Origin: JAPOXR01 sp963664715
Lineage (GTDB): Bacteria > Pseudomonadota > Alphaproteobacteria > Rhodobacterales > Rhodobacteraceae
Length of the DNA: 64,000 bases
Assembly: GCA_963664715.2 (NCBI GenBank)
Contig: CAXXUY010000016.1
Location: 248,001-312,000, forward strand
Reading direction: 5' to 3'
Both the position numbers and the translations under genes were made by a program. The stretch's first letter is position 1, and each line of letters begins with the position of its first letter. Shown piece after piece: positions 44,597-54,038 of this stretch. Below the pieces are notes generated by a model, which was given only the letters and a program-made list of their open reading frames with translations, was not told where the DNA came from and ran no database searches.

Positions 44597-45142
44597 TTGA
44601 AATCGGTTTGTTTGTTCTGTGGAGCACGGATGGGGCACTCCGGAAAATTTGCTCGCGCTGCCGGGAACTTCGGATCATCCATCGCCCGCGAGAACTGGCG
44701 ACTGGTATACGGTGCCGGTGATGTCGGCTTGATGGGTGTTGCCGCCCGAGCTGCCAAGGCGGCTGGCGGCCAGGTATTCGGTGTCATTCCGGATTACCTT
44801 ACCAAGCTGGAAATTGTCTTCGAAGGCGTGGACAGCCTGGTGATTACCGAGACGATGCATGAACGAAAGAAGATCATGTTCATGAATTCAGATGCCATTG
44901 TGACACTTCCTGGCGGAGCAGGAACCCTTGATGAACTGTTTGAAATCGTTACCTGGCGCCAACTCGGACAGCACGACAAGCCCGTTTTCATCCTGAATGT
45001 CGACAACTACTGGAGCAGGATGCTGGAAGTGCTTGAAGGGATCGTCAGATGCGGCTTTGCAGATGCCGACCTCATTGAACAGGTCCGGGCCGTCGATTCA
45101 GTCGACACGCTTATCGCAGAACTCCGCGAAGAATTGAGTTGA
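44597..45142 (+). CDS. LOG family protein (cytokinin riboside phosphoribohydrolase-like)
   Basis: 181 residues of the Rossmann-type LOG family (TIGR00730). It carries the nucleotide-hydrolase signature PGGAGTLDE and the preceding HERKKIMFMNSDAIVTL. Family members remove ribose 5-phosphate from AMP or cytokinin ribotides. TTG at 44597 is preceded by AGGA 6 nt upstream, and MKSVCLFCGARMG matches the family. Divergent from the LysM protein gene and converging on rarD with a 32-nt overlap. Confidence 0.92.
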   Translation: MKSVCLFCGARMGHSGKFARAAGNFGSSIARENWRLVYGAGDVGLMGVAARAAKAAGGQVFGVIPDYLTKLEIVFEGVDSLVITETMHERKKIMFMNSDAIVTLPGGAGTLDELFEIVTWRQLGQHDKPVFILNVDNYWSRMLEVLEGIVRCGFADADLIEQVRAVDSVDTLIAELREELS

Positions 45143-46025
45143 TCTTCCTGTCAAACGAAAAGACCAGCAATGCAATCCAGATCATTGCAAATGCAACCAG
45201 GTCGGCGGCGGTAAACGACTCCTTGAATATCAGCGTGGCAACCAGAAACTGCAGTGTAGGATTCGTGTATAGCAGGAATCCTCCGTCGGAGTAGCGAAGT
45301 CGTTTCGTTGCGTAGGACATCAATGCCAGCGGAAGAGCAGTTATCAACCCGGAAGACGCAAGCATTGCCGTAGCCAACAATTCATGGCCGAAGTACCCGC
45401 CAACCCGACCGGAGAAATCCTGCCAGGCAAATACGTGCACACCAAACAGCCAGGCAAGTGCAAATGGCGTCAGTACAAGGGATTCTGCCGCCACCGACAA
45501 GACCGCTCCCTCACTCACATGTTTCTTGATCAACCCGTAGACCGCGAATGTAGAGGCCAGAACCAGTGCAAGCAGCGGGAAATCCCCGAGTACAAGTGTA
45601 AGGTACAATACCGCCGCTGCTGACATGCCGACCGATATCCATTGCGGAATGGTCAATCGCTCCTTGAGGAACACCGAACCGAGGAAAACAGCCAGCAGGG
45701 GAAACAGGTAATAGCCAAGGCTTGCCTCGGTGGCGCGTTCGATCTGGATCGCAAATATAAAGATCAACCAGTTCGTTCCGATCAGGAATGCCGCCAGTAT
45801 CGTTGTGGCAAGTTTCCGGGGCGTAGCAACGAGCACCCGAAACAACTCGCGCGACCTGCCCTGCGATAGAAGCAAGATCAGGAAGATGAAAAAGGAAAAG
45901 ATGGCGCGGTGGGCAAGCACCTCCAGAGGCGGTACATGCGCAATGATCTTGTAGTATATCGGTGAGAGCCCCCAGATAGTACCGGCGGCCAACATGGCAA
46001 ACATGCCCTTTGAACGGTTGATCAT
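45111..46025 (-). CDS. rarD: RarD-type EamA transporter
   Basis: 304 residues with ten hydrophobic segments. The start GMFAMLAAGTIWGLSPIYYKII and the segments LAHRAIFSFF, FIGTNWLIFIFAI and ERATEASLGYYLFPLLAVFLG are characteristic of RarD. Substrate not known. It overlaps the end of the LOG gene on the opposite strand. Confidence 0.92.
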   Translation of the reverse strand: MINRSKGMFAMLAAGTIWGLSPIYYKIIAHVPPLEVLAHRAIFSFFIFLILLLSQGRSRELFRVLVATPRKLATTILAAFLIGTNWLIFIFAIQIERATEASLGYYLFPLLAVFLGSVFLKERLTIPQWISVGMSAAAVLYLTLVLGDFPLLALVLASTFAVYGLIKKHVSEGAVLSVAAESLVLTPFALAWLFGVHVFAWQDFSGRVGGYFGHELLATAMLASSGLITALPLALMSYATKRLRYSDGGFLLYTNPTLQFLVATLIFKESFTAADLVAFAMIWIALLVFSFDRKINSILRGVLR

Positions 46026-46085
46026 CGGGCCAGGCCGGCTCCGCCGAACTGGCAGAGCCGGCTGCGACTAGGTCTTGCGCCGGTT

Positions 46086-46694
46086 CTATGAGCCGGAAAG
46101 GCGGCTGGCGACGTTCTCCCAGTTCACCAGATTTTCGAGGAAATTCTCCAGATAGGCCGGCCGCCTGTTGCGGAAGTCAATGTAGTATGAGTGTTCCCAA
46201 ACATCGCATCCAAGCAAGGCAGTCTGGCCAGAACACAACGGGTTGACCCCGTTCTCGGTCTTGGAAATCTTCAGCGTGCCTTCCCCGTCTTCAACAAGCC
46301 AGCACCATCCCGAACCGAATTGTCCGACACCGGCGGCGACGAATTCCCGCTTGAAATCGTCTACGGAACCGAATGAGTCCCGGACCCTGCCTTCCAACTC
46401 CGACGGCATTGCGCTCTGGCTTGGCCCCATCATCTCCCAGAACTGAACGTGATTCCAATGCTGGGATGCGTTGTTGAAGATACCGTTCTGCGCAACCGCA
46501 CCTGCCTGGTAAGTGCCGACTATGATGTCCTCAACCGGTTTTCCCTCCCATTCCGTTCCCGCGATCAGCTTGTTGCCATTGTCCACATAGGCTTTGTGGT
46601 GCAGGTCATGGTGAAACTCCAGCGTTTCCTTTGACATGCCTGAAGCAGCCAGAGCATCGTGGGCATAGGGTAGATCAGGTAGACTGAATGACAT
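46086..46694 (-). CDS. sodB: Superoxide dismutase, Fe-type
   Basis: 202 residues. Converts superoxide to hydrogen peroxide and oxygen. Metal ligands are in FHHDLHHKAYVDN, NNASQHWNHVQFW and DVWEHSYYIDFRNRRP. The Gln in NNASQHWNH sits where Fe-SODs carry it, which points to iron rather than manganese, though cambialistic use cannot be excluded. Single gene, 60 nt downstream of rarD's start, with its own upstream region. Confidence 0.95.
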   Translation of the reverse strand: MSFSLPDLPYAHDALAASGMSKETLEFHHDLHHKAYVDNGNKLIAGTEWEGKPVEDIIVGTYQAGAVAQNGIFNNASQHWNHVQFWEMMGPSQSAMPSELEGRVRDSFGSVDDFKREFVAAGVGQFGSGWCWLVEDGEGTLKISKTENGVNPLCSGQTALLGCDVWEHSYYIDFRNRRPAYLENFLENLVNWENVASRLSGS

Positions 46695-46774
46695 AGCTGT
46701 GTCCTCTCATTGATGATCAAAGCGCATTGGACGATTCGGCAGGTATCTGCCGATTATCGGTATTGCAGTTTCGA

Positions 46775-47128
46775 TTACACCGGCATCAAGGCGACCGCAA
46801 CGCGTCGCCCTTCCGCCAGGAGGACATTGTAGGTCCTGCATGCAGCAGGCGTCGGCATGGCCTCGACCTCGATACCGCACGTGCCGAGGGCATTGCAAAA
46901 CCCTTCCGGGAGACTGTGGGCATCCGGACCGGTCCCGACCAGCAGGAGATCAATCTCATCCTGCGCTGCGCAGAAGCAATTGGAATCTTCCATACCCTGC
47001 CATCTTGTGACTCCCGATGGCAGCACCGCTATCATCCCCTCGCGGACTTCTCCCGAAATTCTGAAGAAACCCGGACCGTATCCGTCAATTGGCAACATAC
47101 CGGAATAGCTGACTGGAGCGACGCGCAT
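46775..47128 (-). CDS. Mth938-like / NDUFAF3-type domain protein
   Basis: 117 residues with the Mth938-like fold signature: GMLPIDGYGPGFFRISGEVREGMIAVLPSG is at the start and LLVGTGPDAHSLPE in the middle. Bacterial members commonly follow secD-secF, and the mitochondrial relative NDUFAF3 assists complex I assembly; the bacterial role is unclear. The start is ATG 47128; a TTG at 47137 overlapping the stop of the TSUP gene (TTGA) is an alternative. The frame upstream to 47308 is not conserved sequence. Confidence 0.85.
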   Translation of the reverse strand: MRVAPVSYSGMLPIDGYGPGFFRISGEVREGMIAVLPSGVTRWQGMEDSNCFCAAQDEIDLLLVGTGPDAHSLPEGFCNALGTCGIEVEAMPTPAACRTYNVLLAEGRRVAVALMPV

Positions 47129-47133
47129 CGAAG

Positions 47134-47907
47134 TCAACCAATCGGATCGATGATGCCCAATACCGCCGATGCCGCAATGATAGCGTAGGCGGCAACCCGA
47201 TACTCCCTTTCCCGACCCGGCTGAAAGAAACGCGCCCCGATGATCAATGCCAGAAAGTAGACCAATGTCACGGCAAGGCCGACATAGACCGGGCCGGTCG
47301 TCAGCCATCCCCTGAATGACAGCATTGCCAGCAAGAGCACGTCAGCAAGGATTAGATACATGAAAATGTTGGCGCGAATGCATGCGGCCGACAACGGACG
47401 AACCAGGTAGAACAGCATCACGGGTGGTCCGGGAACACCTGTGGCGCCTGCCAGCAGCCCTCCTGCTCCGCCAATGCCCAGTACCGCCAGATTCGAGGTC
47501 TGCCCTTGGTACCGCCATCCACTGGCCATGATCGCCACCAAAGCAAGAGTAAGGATCGCAACCGTGTTTCGGAACATGTCGCTCGACAGCATCTCAAGCA
47601 GGGCAATCCCGAACGGCATCGCCACCGCGGCGCCGGCAACCAGCCGCAACAGTTCTCGGGGATTGGCGTCACCTACCAGCCTCGGCGACATGATCATCGG
47701 CCCGATTATGTCCATAATGCAAAGGATAATCAGTGCAGGAACCGGATCAACGACAGAACTCGCAAATGGCAGAAAGATCATCGCGGTGCCAAAACCCGAA
47801 AACCCGCGAACGACACCCGCCACGAATGCACCCAGTGCAATCCAAAGGAATCCGTCCCGCAAATTCCAGACATCGTCCGGAATTTGTAGAATCGACAAAA
47901 ATTCCAT
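47134..47907 (-). CDS. TSUP (TauE/SafE) family permease
   Basis: 257 residues with about eight hydrophobic segments and the family features VAGVVRGFSGFGTAMIFLPFASSVVDPVPALI and a second copy around GGAGGLLAGATGVPGPPVMLFYL. TSUP permeases carry sulfite, taurine-derived sulfonates or related organosulfur anions; the substrate here is unknown. It starts with a 1-nt overlap of the secF stop and is nearly adjacent to the Mth938 gene, so it is inserted within the usual secF-Mth938 pair. Confidence 0.9.
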   Translation of the reverse strand: MEFLSILQIPDDVWNLRDGFLWIALGAFVAGVVRGFSGFGTAMIFLPFASSVVDPVPALIILCIMDIIGPMIMSPRLVGDANPRELLRLVAGAAVAMPFGIALLEMLSSDMFRNTVAILTLALVAIMASGWRYQGQTSNLAVLGIGGAGGLLAGATGVPGPPVMLFYLVRPLSAACIRANIFMYLILADVLLLAMLSFRGWLTTGPVYVGLAVTLVYFLALIIGARFFQPGREREYRVAAYAIIAASAVLGIIDPIG

Positions 47908-48875
47908 CAGGTTGAATTGGATGAGAACTTCGTGCCCGCACCCTTGTCCGGCTTTGACCAGTCCCGCTTGACTCCCAGGCGAAGCAGTATGTTGGTTGCA
48001 ATGAACACCGATGAGTAGGTTCCAACGATCACGCCCCAGATCATTGCAAAGACGAACCCCCGGATCACGTCACCTCCGAACACGAACAAAGCCAGCAATG
48101 CGATGAGTGTTGTGACAGAGGTCATGACAGTTCTCGAGAGAGTTCCATTGATCGACAGATTCAACACTTCCTGGAGAGCCGGCTTCTTCATTCTCCTCAG
48201 GTTCTCCCGAACCCGGTCGAATACGACGACCGTGTCATTCAGGGAGTATCCGACAATCGTCAGCAGCGCGGCGATTATGGCCAGGTCAAACTTGATCTGG
48301 AGTGCACTGAATATTCCCAGCGTCAGCACGACATCATGCACGAGCGCGGCAACCGCACCGATTGAAAACTGCCATTCAAACCGGACCCAGATGTAGAACA
48401 GAACAGCTGCTATCGCTGCCAGAACAGCAATGATTGCCCTCTGGATCAGTTCGCCCGAAACCTTCGGGCCGACGCTCTCGACCAACGGGAACTTCATTTC
48501 AGGATCAATGGCCCGCAATGCATCTTCGACCAGCCTTACCGTCGCGGCCGAAACCGCCTCATCGCCCTCCTGTGTCTCGAACCTGATCTGGGCGACGTTT
48601 TCGTCAGGCCCAAAGGTGATGTCAAAGACCTGCGAAATCGACACATCCCCGAGTCCAAGACGCGAAATCGCGTCACGGTATTCGCCGACATCCACCGGCA
48701 TTTTGCTCAGCGTCCTGATCGTTGTACCGCCGCGAAAATCAATGCCGAAATTCAATCCAAACAGGACGACCAGCACGACGGACAGCAACATCGCCGCAGC
48801 CGAACCGACAATCGCCGGCCGAGCGAAACGGAAGAAATTCCAGTTGGTTTCAGTCGAAACCAGTCGCAGTCTCAT
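47907..48875 (-). CDS. secF: Protein translocase subunit SecF
   Basis: 322 residues; inner-membrane partner of SecD that uses the proton gradient to aid late export through SecYEG. It contains the periplasmic domain with GLNFGIDFRGGTTIR and the six-helix core with VGYSLNDTVVVFDRVREN, GTLSRTVMTSVTTL and GDVIRGFVFAMIWGVIVGTYSS. 9 nt after secD; stop overlaps the TSUP start. Confidence 0.96.
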   Translation of the reverse strand: MRLRLVSTETNWNFFRFARPAIVGSAAAMLLSVVLVVLFGLNFGIDFRGGTTIRTLSKMPVDVGEYRDAISRLGLGDVSISQVFDITFGPDENVAQIRFETQEGDEAVSAATVRLVEDALRAIDPEMKFPLVESVGPKVSGELIQRAIIAVLAAIAAVLFYIWVRFEWQFSIGAVAALVHDVVLTLGIFSALQIKFDLAIIAALLTIVGYSLNDTVVVFDRVRENLRRMKKPALQEVLNLSINGTLSRTVMTSVTTLIALLALFVFGGDVIRGFVFAMIWGVIVGTYSSVFIATNILLRLGVKRDWSKPDKGAGTKFSSNST

Positions 48876-48884
48876 GGCTGTGTC

Positions 48885-50549
48885 CTAGACATTGAGCTTT
48901 CTCGGTCTGTTCCATTCAAACCACTTAACGATAAAGAGCCGTGTCAGGTAGATCGCAGTAAATACCGACGTGACGATCCCAATTCCCAGTGTCACTGAAA
49001 AACCCCTTACTGGACCAGACCCGACCGCAAACAGGATGACCGCAGCGATCAGTGTGGTGACATTGGCGTCAAATATGGTGGTAATCGCCCGGGAATAGCC
49101 CTGCTCGATGGCGCTGGCCGGCCCCCTCGCTGTCTTGGATTCTTCCCTTATGCGTTCGAATATCAACACATTGGCGTCAACTGCCATACCGATCGTCAGG
49201 ACAATTCCAGCAATCCCTGGCAATGTCAGTGTCGCACCGACGATCGAAAGAACGGAAAAGATCAGCACCAGGTTTATGATCAGCGCGACATTGGCAAATA
49301 GCCCGAATGTTCCGTAGCTCGCAGCCATGAACACGAGGACCGCAGCGAACGCGACGACACAGGCAATCCGGCCCGCGTCAATCGAATCCTGGCCCAGTTC
49401 CGGACCCACGGTCCTTTCCTCCAGAAAGGTCATCCCCGCCGGCAGGGCACCCGCTCGCAGGAGAATTGCAAGCCTGTTGGATTCTTCAATTGTAAACCTG
49501 CCAGTGATTATCCCCGCCCCTCCAGGAATATGATCCTGAATGACAGGCGCAGAAATGACCTCGCCATCGAGCGCAATGGCAAACGGAGCCCCGATGTTTG
49601 CCGCGGTATAGTCGCCAAACTTGCGCGCGCCAGATGGATTGAACCGAAACGTAACGGCAGGGCGTCCGTTCTGGTCGAAATCCGGCTGGGCATCGGTCAA
49701 TTCTTCTCCGCTTACGACCGGTGACTTTTCCAGAACGTAAAACTGACCGGGCTCATCGAGGGATGGATAGAGCACGTTGCCGACACCCGGTGAGGCGTTC
49801 TCGTCCGACGTTCGTCGCACCACGGGGTGAAAGGTCAGCTTGGCGGTCGCCCCGATAAGCGCTTTCAATTCCTCGGCAGATCCGATTCCGGGAACCTGAA
49901 TGATGATGCGGTCATCGCCCTGCCGCTGGATCGTGGGCTCCCGGGTTCCAACTTCATCCACGCGCCGCCGAATGATCTCAAGGGACTGGCGCATGGTCCG
50001 GTCATCCGTGGCAGCGCGTTCCTCCTCCGACAGCGTAACGACGATTTCGTCAGCATCGGTTGCCACTTCAATGTCGGAGGCACCAACCGAGGTGAGGCTG
50101 ACGAGGGGACGCGCCAACTCTTCGACTGCGGTCTGAGCTGTTTCAATTCCATCGGGTTGGGAAATTCGCACTCGCAACTCGTCCGGCCCCGACTCCTGCC
50201 GCCGAATGGTTCCGACAGCCGACCTGACTTCACGCAGTGCATCCCGAACATCCGGCCACATCGCATCAAGGCGCTCGGAGTAAACATCCTCCAGCCTGAC
50301 TTCGGCAAGCAGGTGTGCTCCACCCCTCAGGTCCAGCCCCAGATTGACGATTCCAGATGGCAACCAGCCAGGCCAGTCGTCCAACTGGCCCCTCTGAACT
50401 TCGTCAAGCTGGATACCTGCTTCCTGTGAAGCAACCGCGTCGTTGTAGCCCTCGACCCGAAGGTAAAACGCATTTGGCAGTGCTGCAATAATTCCGGCCA
50501 GGCAAACCGCGATAATTGTCACTTGCTTCCATAACTGGATTTGAAGCAT
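48885..50549 (-). CDS. secD: Protein translocase subunit SecD
   Basis: 554 residues. N-terminal helix, large periplasmic P1 domain including GLDLRGGAHLLAEV and RRRVDEVGTREPTIQRQGDDRIIIQVPG, then the six-helix domain with GIVLTIGMAVDANVLIFERIREE and the GFSVTLGIGIVTSVFTAIYLTR end. Operates with SecF. Downstream of yajC with a 76-nt gap. Confidence 0.96.
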   Translation of the reverse strand: MLQIQLWKQVTIIAVCLAGIIAALPNAFYLRVEGYNDAVASQEAGIQLDEVQRGQLDDWPGWLPSGIVNLGLDLRGGAHLLAEVRLEDVYSERLDAMWPDVRDALREVRSAVGTIRRQESGPDELRVRISQPDGIETAQTAVEELARPLVSLTSVGASDIEVATDADEIVVTLSEEERAATDDRTMRQSLEIIRRRVDEVGTREPTIQRQGDDRIIIQVPGIGSAEELKALIGATAKLTFHPVVRRTSDENASPGVGNVLYPSLDEPGQFYVLEKSPVVSGEELTDAQPDFDQNGRPAVTFRFNPSGARKFGDYTAANIGAPFAIALDGEVISAPVIQDHIPGGAGIITGRFTIEESNRLAILLRAGALPAGMTFLEERTVGPELGQDSIDAGRIACVVAFAAVLVFMAASYGTFGLFANVALIINLVLIFSVLSIVGATLTLPGIAGIVLTIGMAVDANVLIFERIREESKTARGPASAIEQGYSRAITTIFDANVTTLIAAVILFAVGSGPVRGFSVTLGIGIVTSVFTAIYLTRLFIVKWFEWNRPRKLNV

Positions 50550-50625
50550 GTCAAGGACCCTGCGATGCGTCGGCGCGCGAGTTCATTCCGGGACCCGGGC
50601 GCTGTCTGTAGGCGGAGTGGAACGC

Positions 50626-50943
50626 TTAGTCGTTCGGATCAGCCTTGCTCAGAACCTGCGAAATCGTGCTGCGGACGGCTCGTACACGAATTCCTTCGCC
50701 AAGTTCAATCTCAACTTCGGTATCATCCTTTATACGCGCGACCTTTCCGATCAATCCGCCCTGCGTCACGACCTGGTCACCCCGGCGCAGGGCCGCAACC
50801 ATGGCCTTGTGCTGCTTGACCTTCTTTTGCTGCGGACGGATCAGGAGAAAATACATGATCACGAATATCAGGATCAACGGAACGACGCTGGCAAAGTTCA
50901 GGCCACCACCGGCCGACTGTGCATACGCTGGACTGATCAACAT
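50626..50943 (-). CDS. yajC: Preprotein translocase accessory subunit YajC
   Basis: 105-residue single-span protein of the SecDF-YajC complex. A short N-terminus is followed by a membrane helix at about 19-38 (VVPLILIFVIMYFLLIRPQQKK), the family hallmark, and a cytoplasmic domain with GDQVVTQGGLIGKVARIKDDTEVEIEL. First gene of the sec operon; the 233-nt region to serS should hold divergent promoters. Confidence 0.95.
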   Translation of the reverse strand: MLISPAYAQSAGGGLNFASVVPLILIFVIMYFLLIRPQQKKVKQHKAMVAALRRGDQVVTQGGLIGKVARIKDDTEVEIELGEGIRVRAVRSTISQVLSKADPND

Positions 50944-51176
50944 GGGCCACTCTCCCCGCCGTTATTCATTTGCATCCGAAGATCGGGATCGAAGCGTAAC
51001 TATATGTGCGCTCTAGACATTGCAATCAATGTAACTCCGAATTTGCCCGTTTGGCAGGTCTGCGTTTGAAATCACTTCCAAATCTGGGACCCGCCTATCC
51101 GCTTTGGGTTTGAGTTCAGGGTGGTTTGGGTTTAGGTCATCAGCCGGATTCAATGGAATAATCGGGAAATACTGTT

Positions 51177-52469
51177 GTGCACGACATCCGCTATGTCAGG
51201 GATCACCCCGGCGAATTCGATCTGGCATTGACGCGGCGCGGAGAAGATCCACTCGCCGAGACCATCATTGCCCTCGATGAATCAAGGCGTTCGTGCATTG
51301 GCAAGGCCGAGGCTGCCCGCGCCAGGAAAAACAAGGCATCAAAGGAGGCCGGTATTGCGAAATCCGCTGGCGACCTGTCGAGGTTTGAGGAACTCCGTGC
51401 GGAGATTGCCGCCGAGCGGGACAATGTCTCTCGGATGGAAGAGGATGCGAAGGCGAATTCGCGCCAGCTTGACGAACTCCTCATGTCGGTACCAAACCTC
51501 CCCTATCCTGACGTGCCGGAAGGAGAGGACGAGGACGACAATCTGGAGATAAGGCGGTGGGGCTGTCCGCCAGAGTTCGAATTTGAGCCACTCGAACATT
51601 TCAACGTCCCTGCCGCAAGGGCCGGCCTGGATTTCGAAACTGCGGCCAAACTCTCCGGATCGAGATTTGTGGTTATGTCCGGGGCCATTGCCCGGCTGCA
51701 CCGGGCGCTCGCCCAATTCATGATCGATACCAATGTCACCGGCAATGGCCTGACGGAATTGTGGACGCCGGTCATCGTGCGCGAAGAAATGATGAAAGGA
51801 ACCGGGCAGTTGCCCAAGTTCGGCGAGGATTCATATCAACTTGCCGATGGCAAGTGGCTTGTGCCGACATCCGAGGTCACTCTCACAAACATCGTGCGCG
51901 GAGCAATTCTCGACGAAAAGAGCCTTCCCAGGCGATATTGTGCCCATACCCAGTGTTTCAGGTCAGAGGCAGGCGCGGCAGGAAAGGACACAGCCGGGAT
52001 GCTTCGTCAGCACCAGTTCGAAAAGGTGGAAATGGTCTCCGTGACGGCTCCGCAGGGCAGTGAAGAGGAACAGAGAAGGATGACCCGCTGCGCTGAGGGC
52101 ATTCTTGAGGAACTTGGGCTCCACTACCGAACCGTCAGTCTCTGCACCGGTGATCTCGGGTTTGGGGCGAGGCGAACATTTGACATAGAGGTCTGGCTCC
52201 CCGGTCAGGCCAGATTCAGGGAAATCAGTTCCGTTTCGACCTGCGGCGACTTCCAGGCCCGGCGAATGAACGCTCGCTATCGTCCAAGGGAAGGAGGCCG
52301 ATTGACTTACGTGCACACTCTCAACGGTTCCGGACTGGCCGTCGGACGGACGCTCATCGCCGTCATTGAAAACGGCCAGCAGGCCGATGGCGGTGTCCGC
52401 CTCCCCGAGGTGCTTTCGCCCTACCTGCAGGGAAGACTCATGCTCTCGCCCGAAGGCCACCTGTCATGA
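51177..52469 (+). CDS. serS: Seryl-tRNA synthetase
   Basis: 430 residues. An N-terminal antiparallel coiled coil (about 25-110) that holds the tRNA long arm is followed by a class II catalytic core with PTSEVTLTNIVRG, RSEAGAAGKDTAGMLRQHQFEKVEMV (motif 2) and LNGSGLAVGRTLIAVIENGQ (motif 3). The start is GTG 51177, giving MHDIRYVRDHPGEF, the expected N-terminus. Heads a plus-strand run with surE, pcm and nlpD. Confidence 0.96.
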   Translation: MHDIRYVRDHPGEFDLALTRRGEDPLAETIIALDESRRSCIGKAEAARARKNKASKEAGIAKSAGDLSRFEELRAEIAAERDNVSRMEEDAKANSRQLDELLMSVPNLPYPDVPEGEDEDDNLEIRRWGCPPEFEFEPLEHFNVPAARAGLDFETAAKLSGSRFVVMSGAIARLHRALAQFMIDTNVTGNGLTELWTPVIVREEMMKGTGQLPKFGEDSYQLADGKWLVPTSEVTLTNIVRGAILDEKSLPRRYCAHTQCFRSEAGAAGKDTAGMLRQHQFEKVEMVSVTAPQGSEEEQRRMTRCAEGILEELGLHYRTVSLCTGDLGFGARRTFDIEVWLPGQARFREISSVSTCGDFQARRMNARYRPREGGRLTYVHTLNGSGLAVGRTLIAVIENGQQADGGVRLPEVLSPYLQGRLMLSPEGHLS

Positions 52470-52611
52470 CGGTATACGCGAAAGGCTTCCGGCGGCACTC
52501 GCGTGCCTTTCACCCGATTTCTGTACGGATGGTATCCTTTGTGGGTAGCCCCTTTACCGTATTGGTACCGTGAACTATCAGGACACTATTGACTGAGGCA
52601 GCAGGCAACGA

Positions 52612-53397
52612 ATGCGGATCCTGATCACGAATGACGACGGCATCGATGCTCCCGGGCTTGCTGTCATGCAGGAAATTGCCGCGGAAGTCGCCGGCAAGGA
52701 AGGCACCGTCACCACGGTTGCTCCGGTCAACGAACAGTCAGGCTGCGCTCATTCGGTTTCGTTCGTCCAGCCCATGATGTTGACCCGGCGCGGCCAGCAC
52801 TGCATTTCGGTTGTTGGCACTCCGGCAGATTGCGTCCTTGTCGGGCTGCACGAATTGCAGGGTGTGGGACCGCCGGACCTGGTATTGTCAGGGGTAAACC
52901 GGGGCAACAATTCGGGTGAAAACGTCCTCTATTCAGGTACAATCGGTGCGGCTCTCGAGGCGTCCCTGCACGATGTCAAGGCAATTGCACTTTCCCAGTA
53001 TTACGGCCCGTCCAACCGAACGCTCGATGACCCGTTCGAGGCGGCGCGCAAACACGGTGCCGCGATCGTCTCGTCCCTGTTCGAGAATGCGCCATGGGGC
53101 AACTCACCCTACCGGCTGTTCTACAACGTGAACTTTCCGCCATGCGGTGCAGCCGACGTTGCGGGTGTCAAGGCAGCAACGCAGGGTGCGCGTGCCGGAA
53201 CACGGTTTTCCGTGTCACCGCAGAAGTCGCCTTCCGGAAGGAACTTCATGTGGGTAAGCACCGCCCGCCAGGACGCGTCGGCTGATGCGGGGTCCGATGT
53301 TGCAGCCAATCTTGGAAATTTCATTTCCGTAACTCCGATGCGGGCGGATCTGACGGACCGTACCGCATTGGACGAAATCGCGCCCCTTTACCCGTGA
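52612..53397 (+). CDS. surE: 5'/3'-nucleotidase SurE
   Basis: 261 residues. Divalent-metal-dependent survival nucleotidase acting on nucleoside monophosphates. The start MRILITNDDGIDAPGL carries the two metal-binding aspartates, and PDLVLSGVNRGNNSGENVLYSGTIGAA the conserved Asn/Ser ligands. Overlaps pcm by 4 nt (GTGA). Located 142 nt downstream of serS. Confidence 0.95.
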   Translation: MRILITNDDGIDAPGLAVMQEIAAEVAGKEGTVTTVAPVNEQSGCAHSVSFVQPMMLTRRGQHCISVVGTPADCVLVGLHELQGVGPPDLVLSGVNRGNNSGENVLYSGTIGAALEASLHDVKAIALSQYYGPSNRTLDDPFEAARKHGAAIVSSLFENAPWGNSPYRLFYNVNFPPCGAADVAGVKAATQGARAGTRFSVSPQKSPSGRNFMWVSTARQDASADAGSDVAANLGNFISVTPMRADLTDRTALDEIAPLYP

Positions 53398-54038
53398 ACC
53401 GGTCTGTTCCCGAACTGGATCTGCTCATCCAGACAGTCAGGAGCAGAGGCGTCGTTAATGACGACATACTCGACATCATGGGATCGATAGACCGCAGGCA
53501 ATTCGTGTCGAAGACCTTTTCGGCAATGGCCTTCGAAGATATCCCGCTGCCGATTGAGCGTGGTCAGACAATCAGTCAGCCGACGATTGTGGGGTTGATG
53601 ACGCAGGCGCTGAAACTTGACAGCGAACACCGCGTTCTTGAAGTCGGAACCGGGTCGGGTTACCAGACTCTGGTTCTGTCACACTTGGCCAAATACGTAT
53701 ACAGCGTGGAAAGGCACCGGAAACTTGCGGTTGCCGCCAGGAAGCTTGTGATCGATACACACAAGCGCAAGAATGTGACAGTATCGGTTGGCGACGGGTC
53801 AAGGGGGATGCCGGACGCTGCTCCATTTGACAGGATCATCATTACTGCTGCTTCCGAAGATGTGCCACCTCGGCTTCTAGAACAGTTGAAAGTTGGTGGA
53901 ATCATGGTTGTGCCCGTCGCTCGTTCGGAGATGGATCAAAGATTGCTGAAAATCGACAAATCTCCTTCCGGTCCGGTATACTCTGACCTAGGAGGAGTGA
54001 GGTTTGTCCCATTGGTTGAAGGAGTGAACAATGACTGA
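53394..54038 (+). CDS. pcm: Protein-L-isoaspartate O-methyltransferase
   Basis: 214 residues. Uses S-adenosylmethionine to start repair of isoaspartyl residues. The motif I glycine-rich loop is VLEVGTGSGYQTLVLSHLA, preceded by GQTISQPTIVGLM, a PCMT hallmark, and followed by FDRIIITAASEDVPPRLLEQL. The start is GTG 53394 in the surE stop overlap. It overlaps the nlpD-like gene by 8 nt. Confidence 0.94.
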   Translation: MNRSVPELDLLIQTVRSRGVVNDDILDIMGSIDRRQFVSKTFSAMAFEDIPLPIERGQTISQPTIVGLMTQALKLDSEHRVLEVGTGSGYQTLVLSHLAKYVYSVERHRKLAVAARKLVIDTHKRKNVTVSVGDGSRGMPDAAPFDRIIITAASEDVPPRLLEQLKVGGIMVVPVARSEMDQRLLKIDKSPSGPVYSDLGGVRFVPLVEGVNND

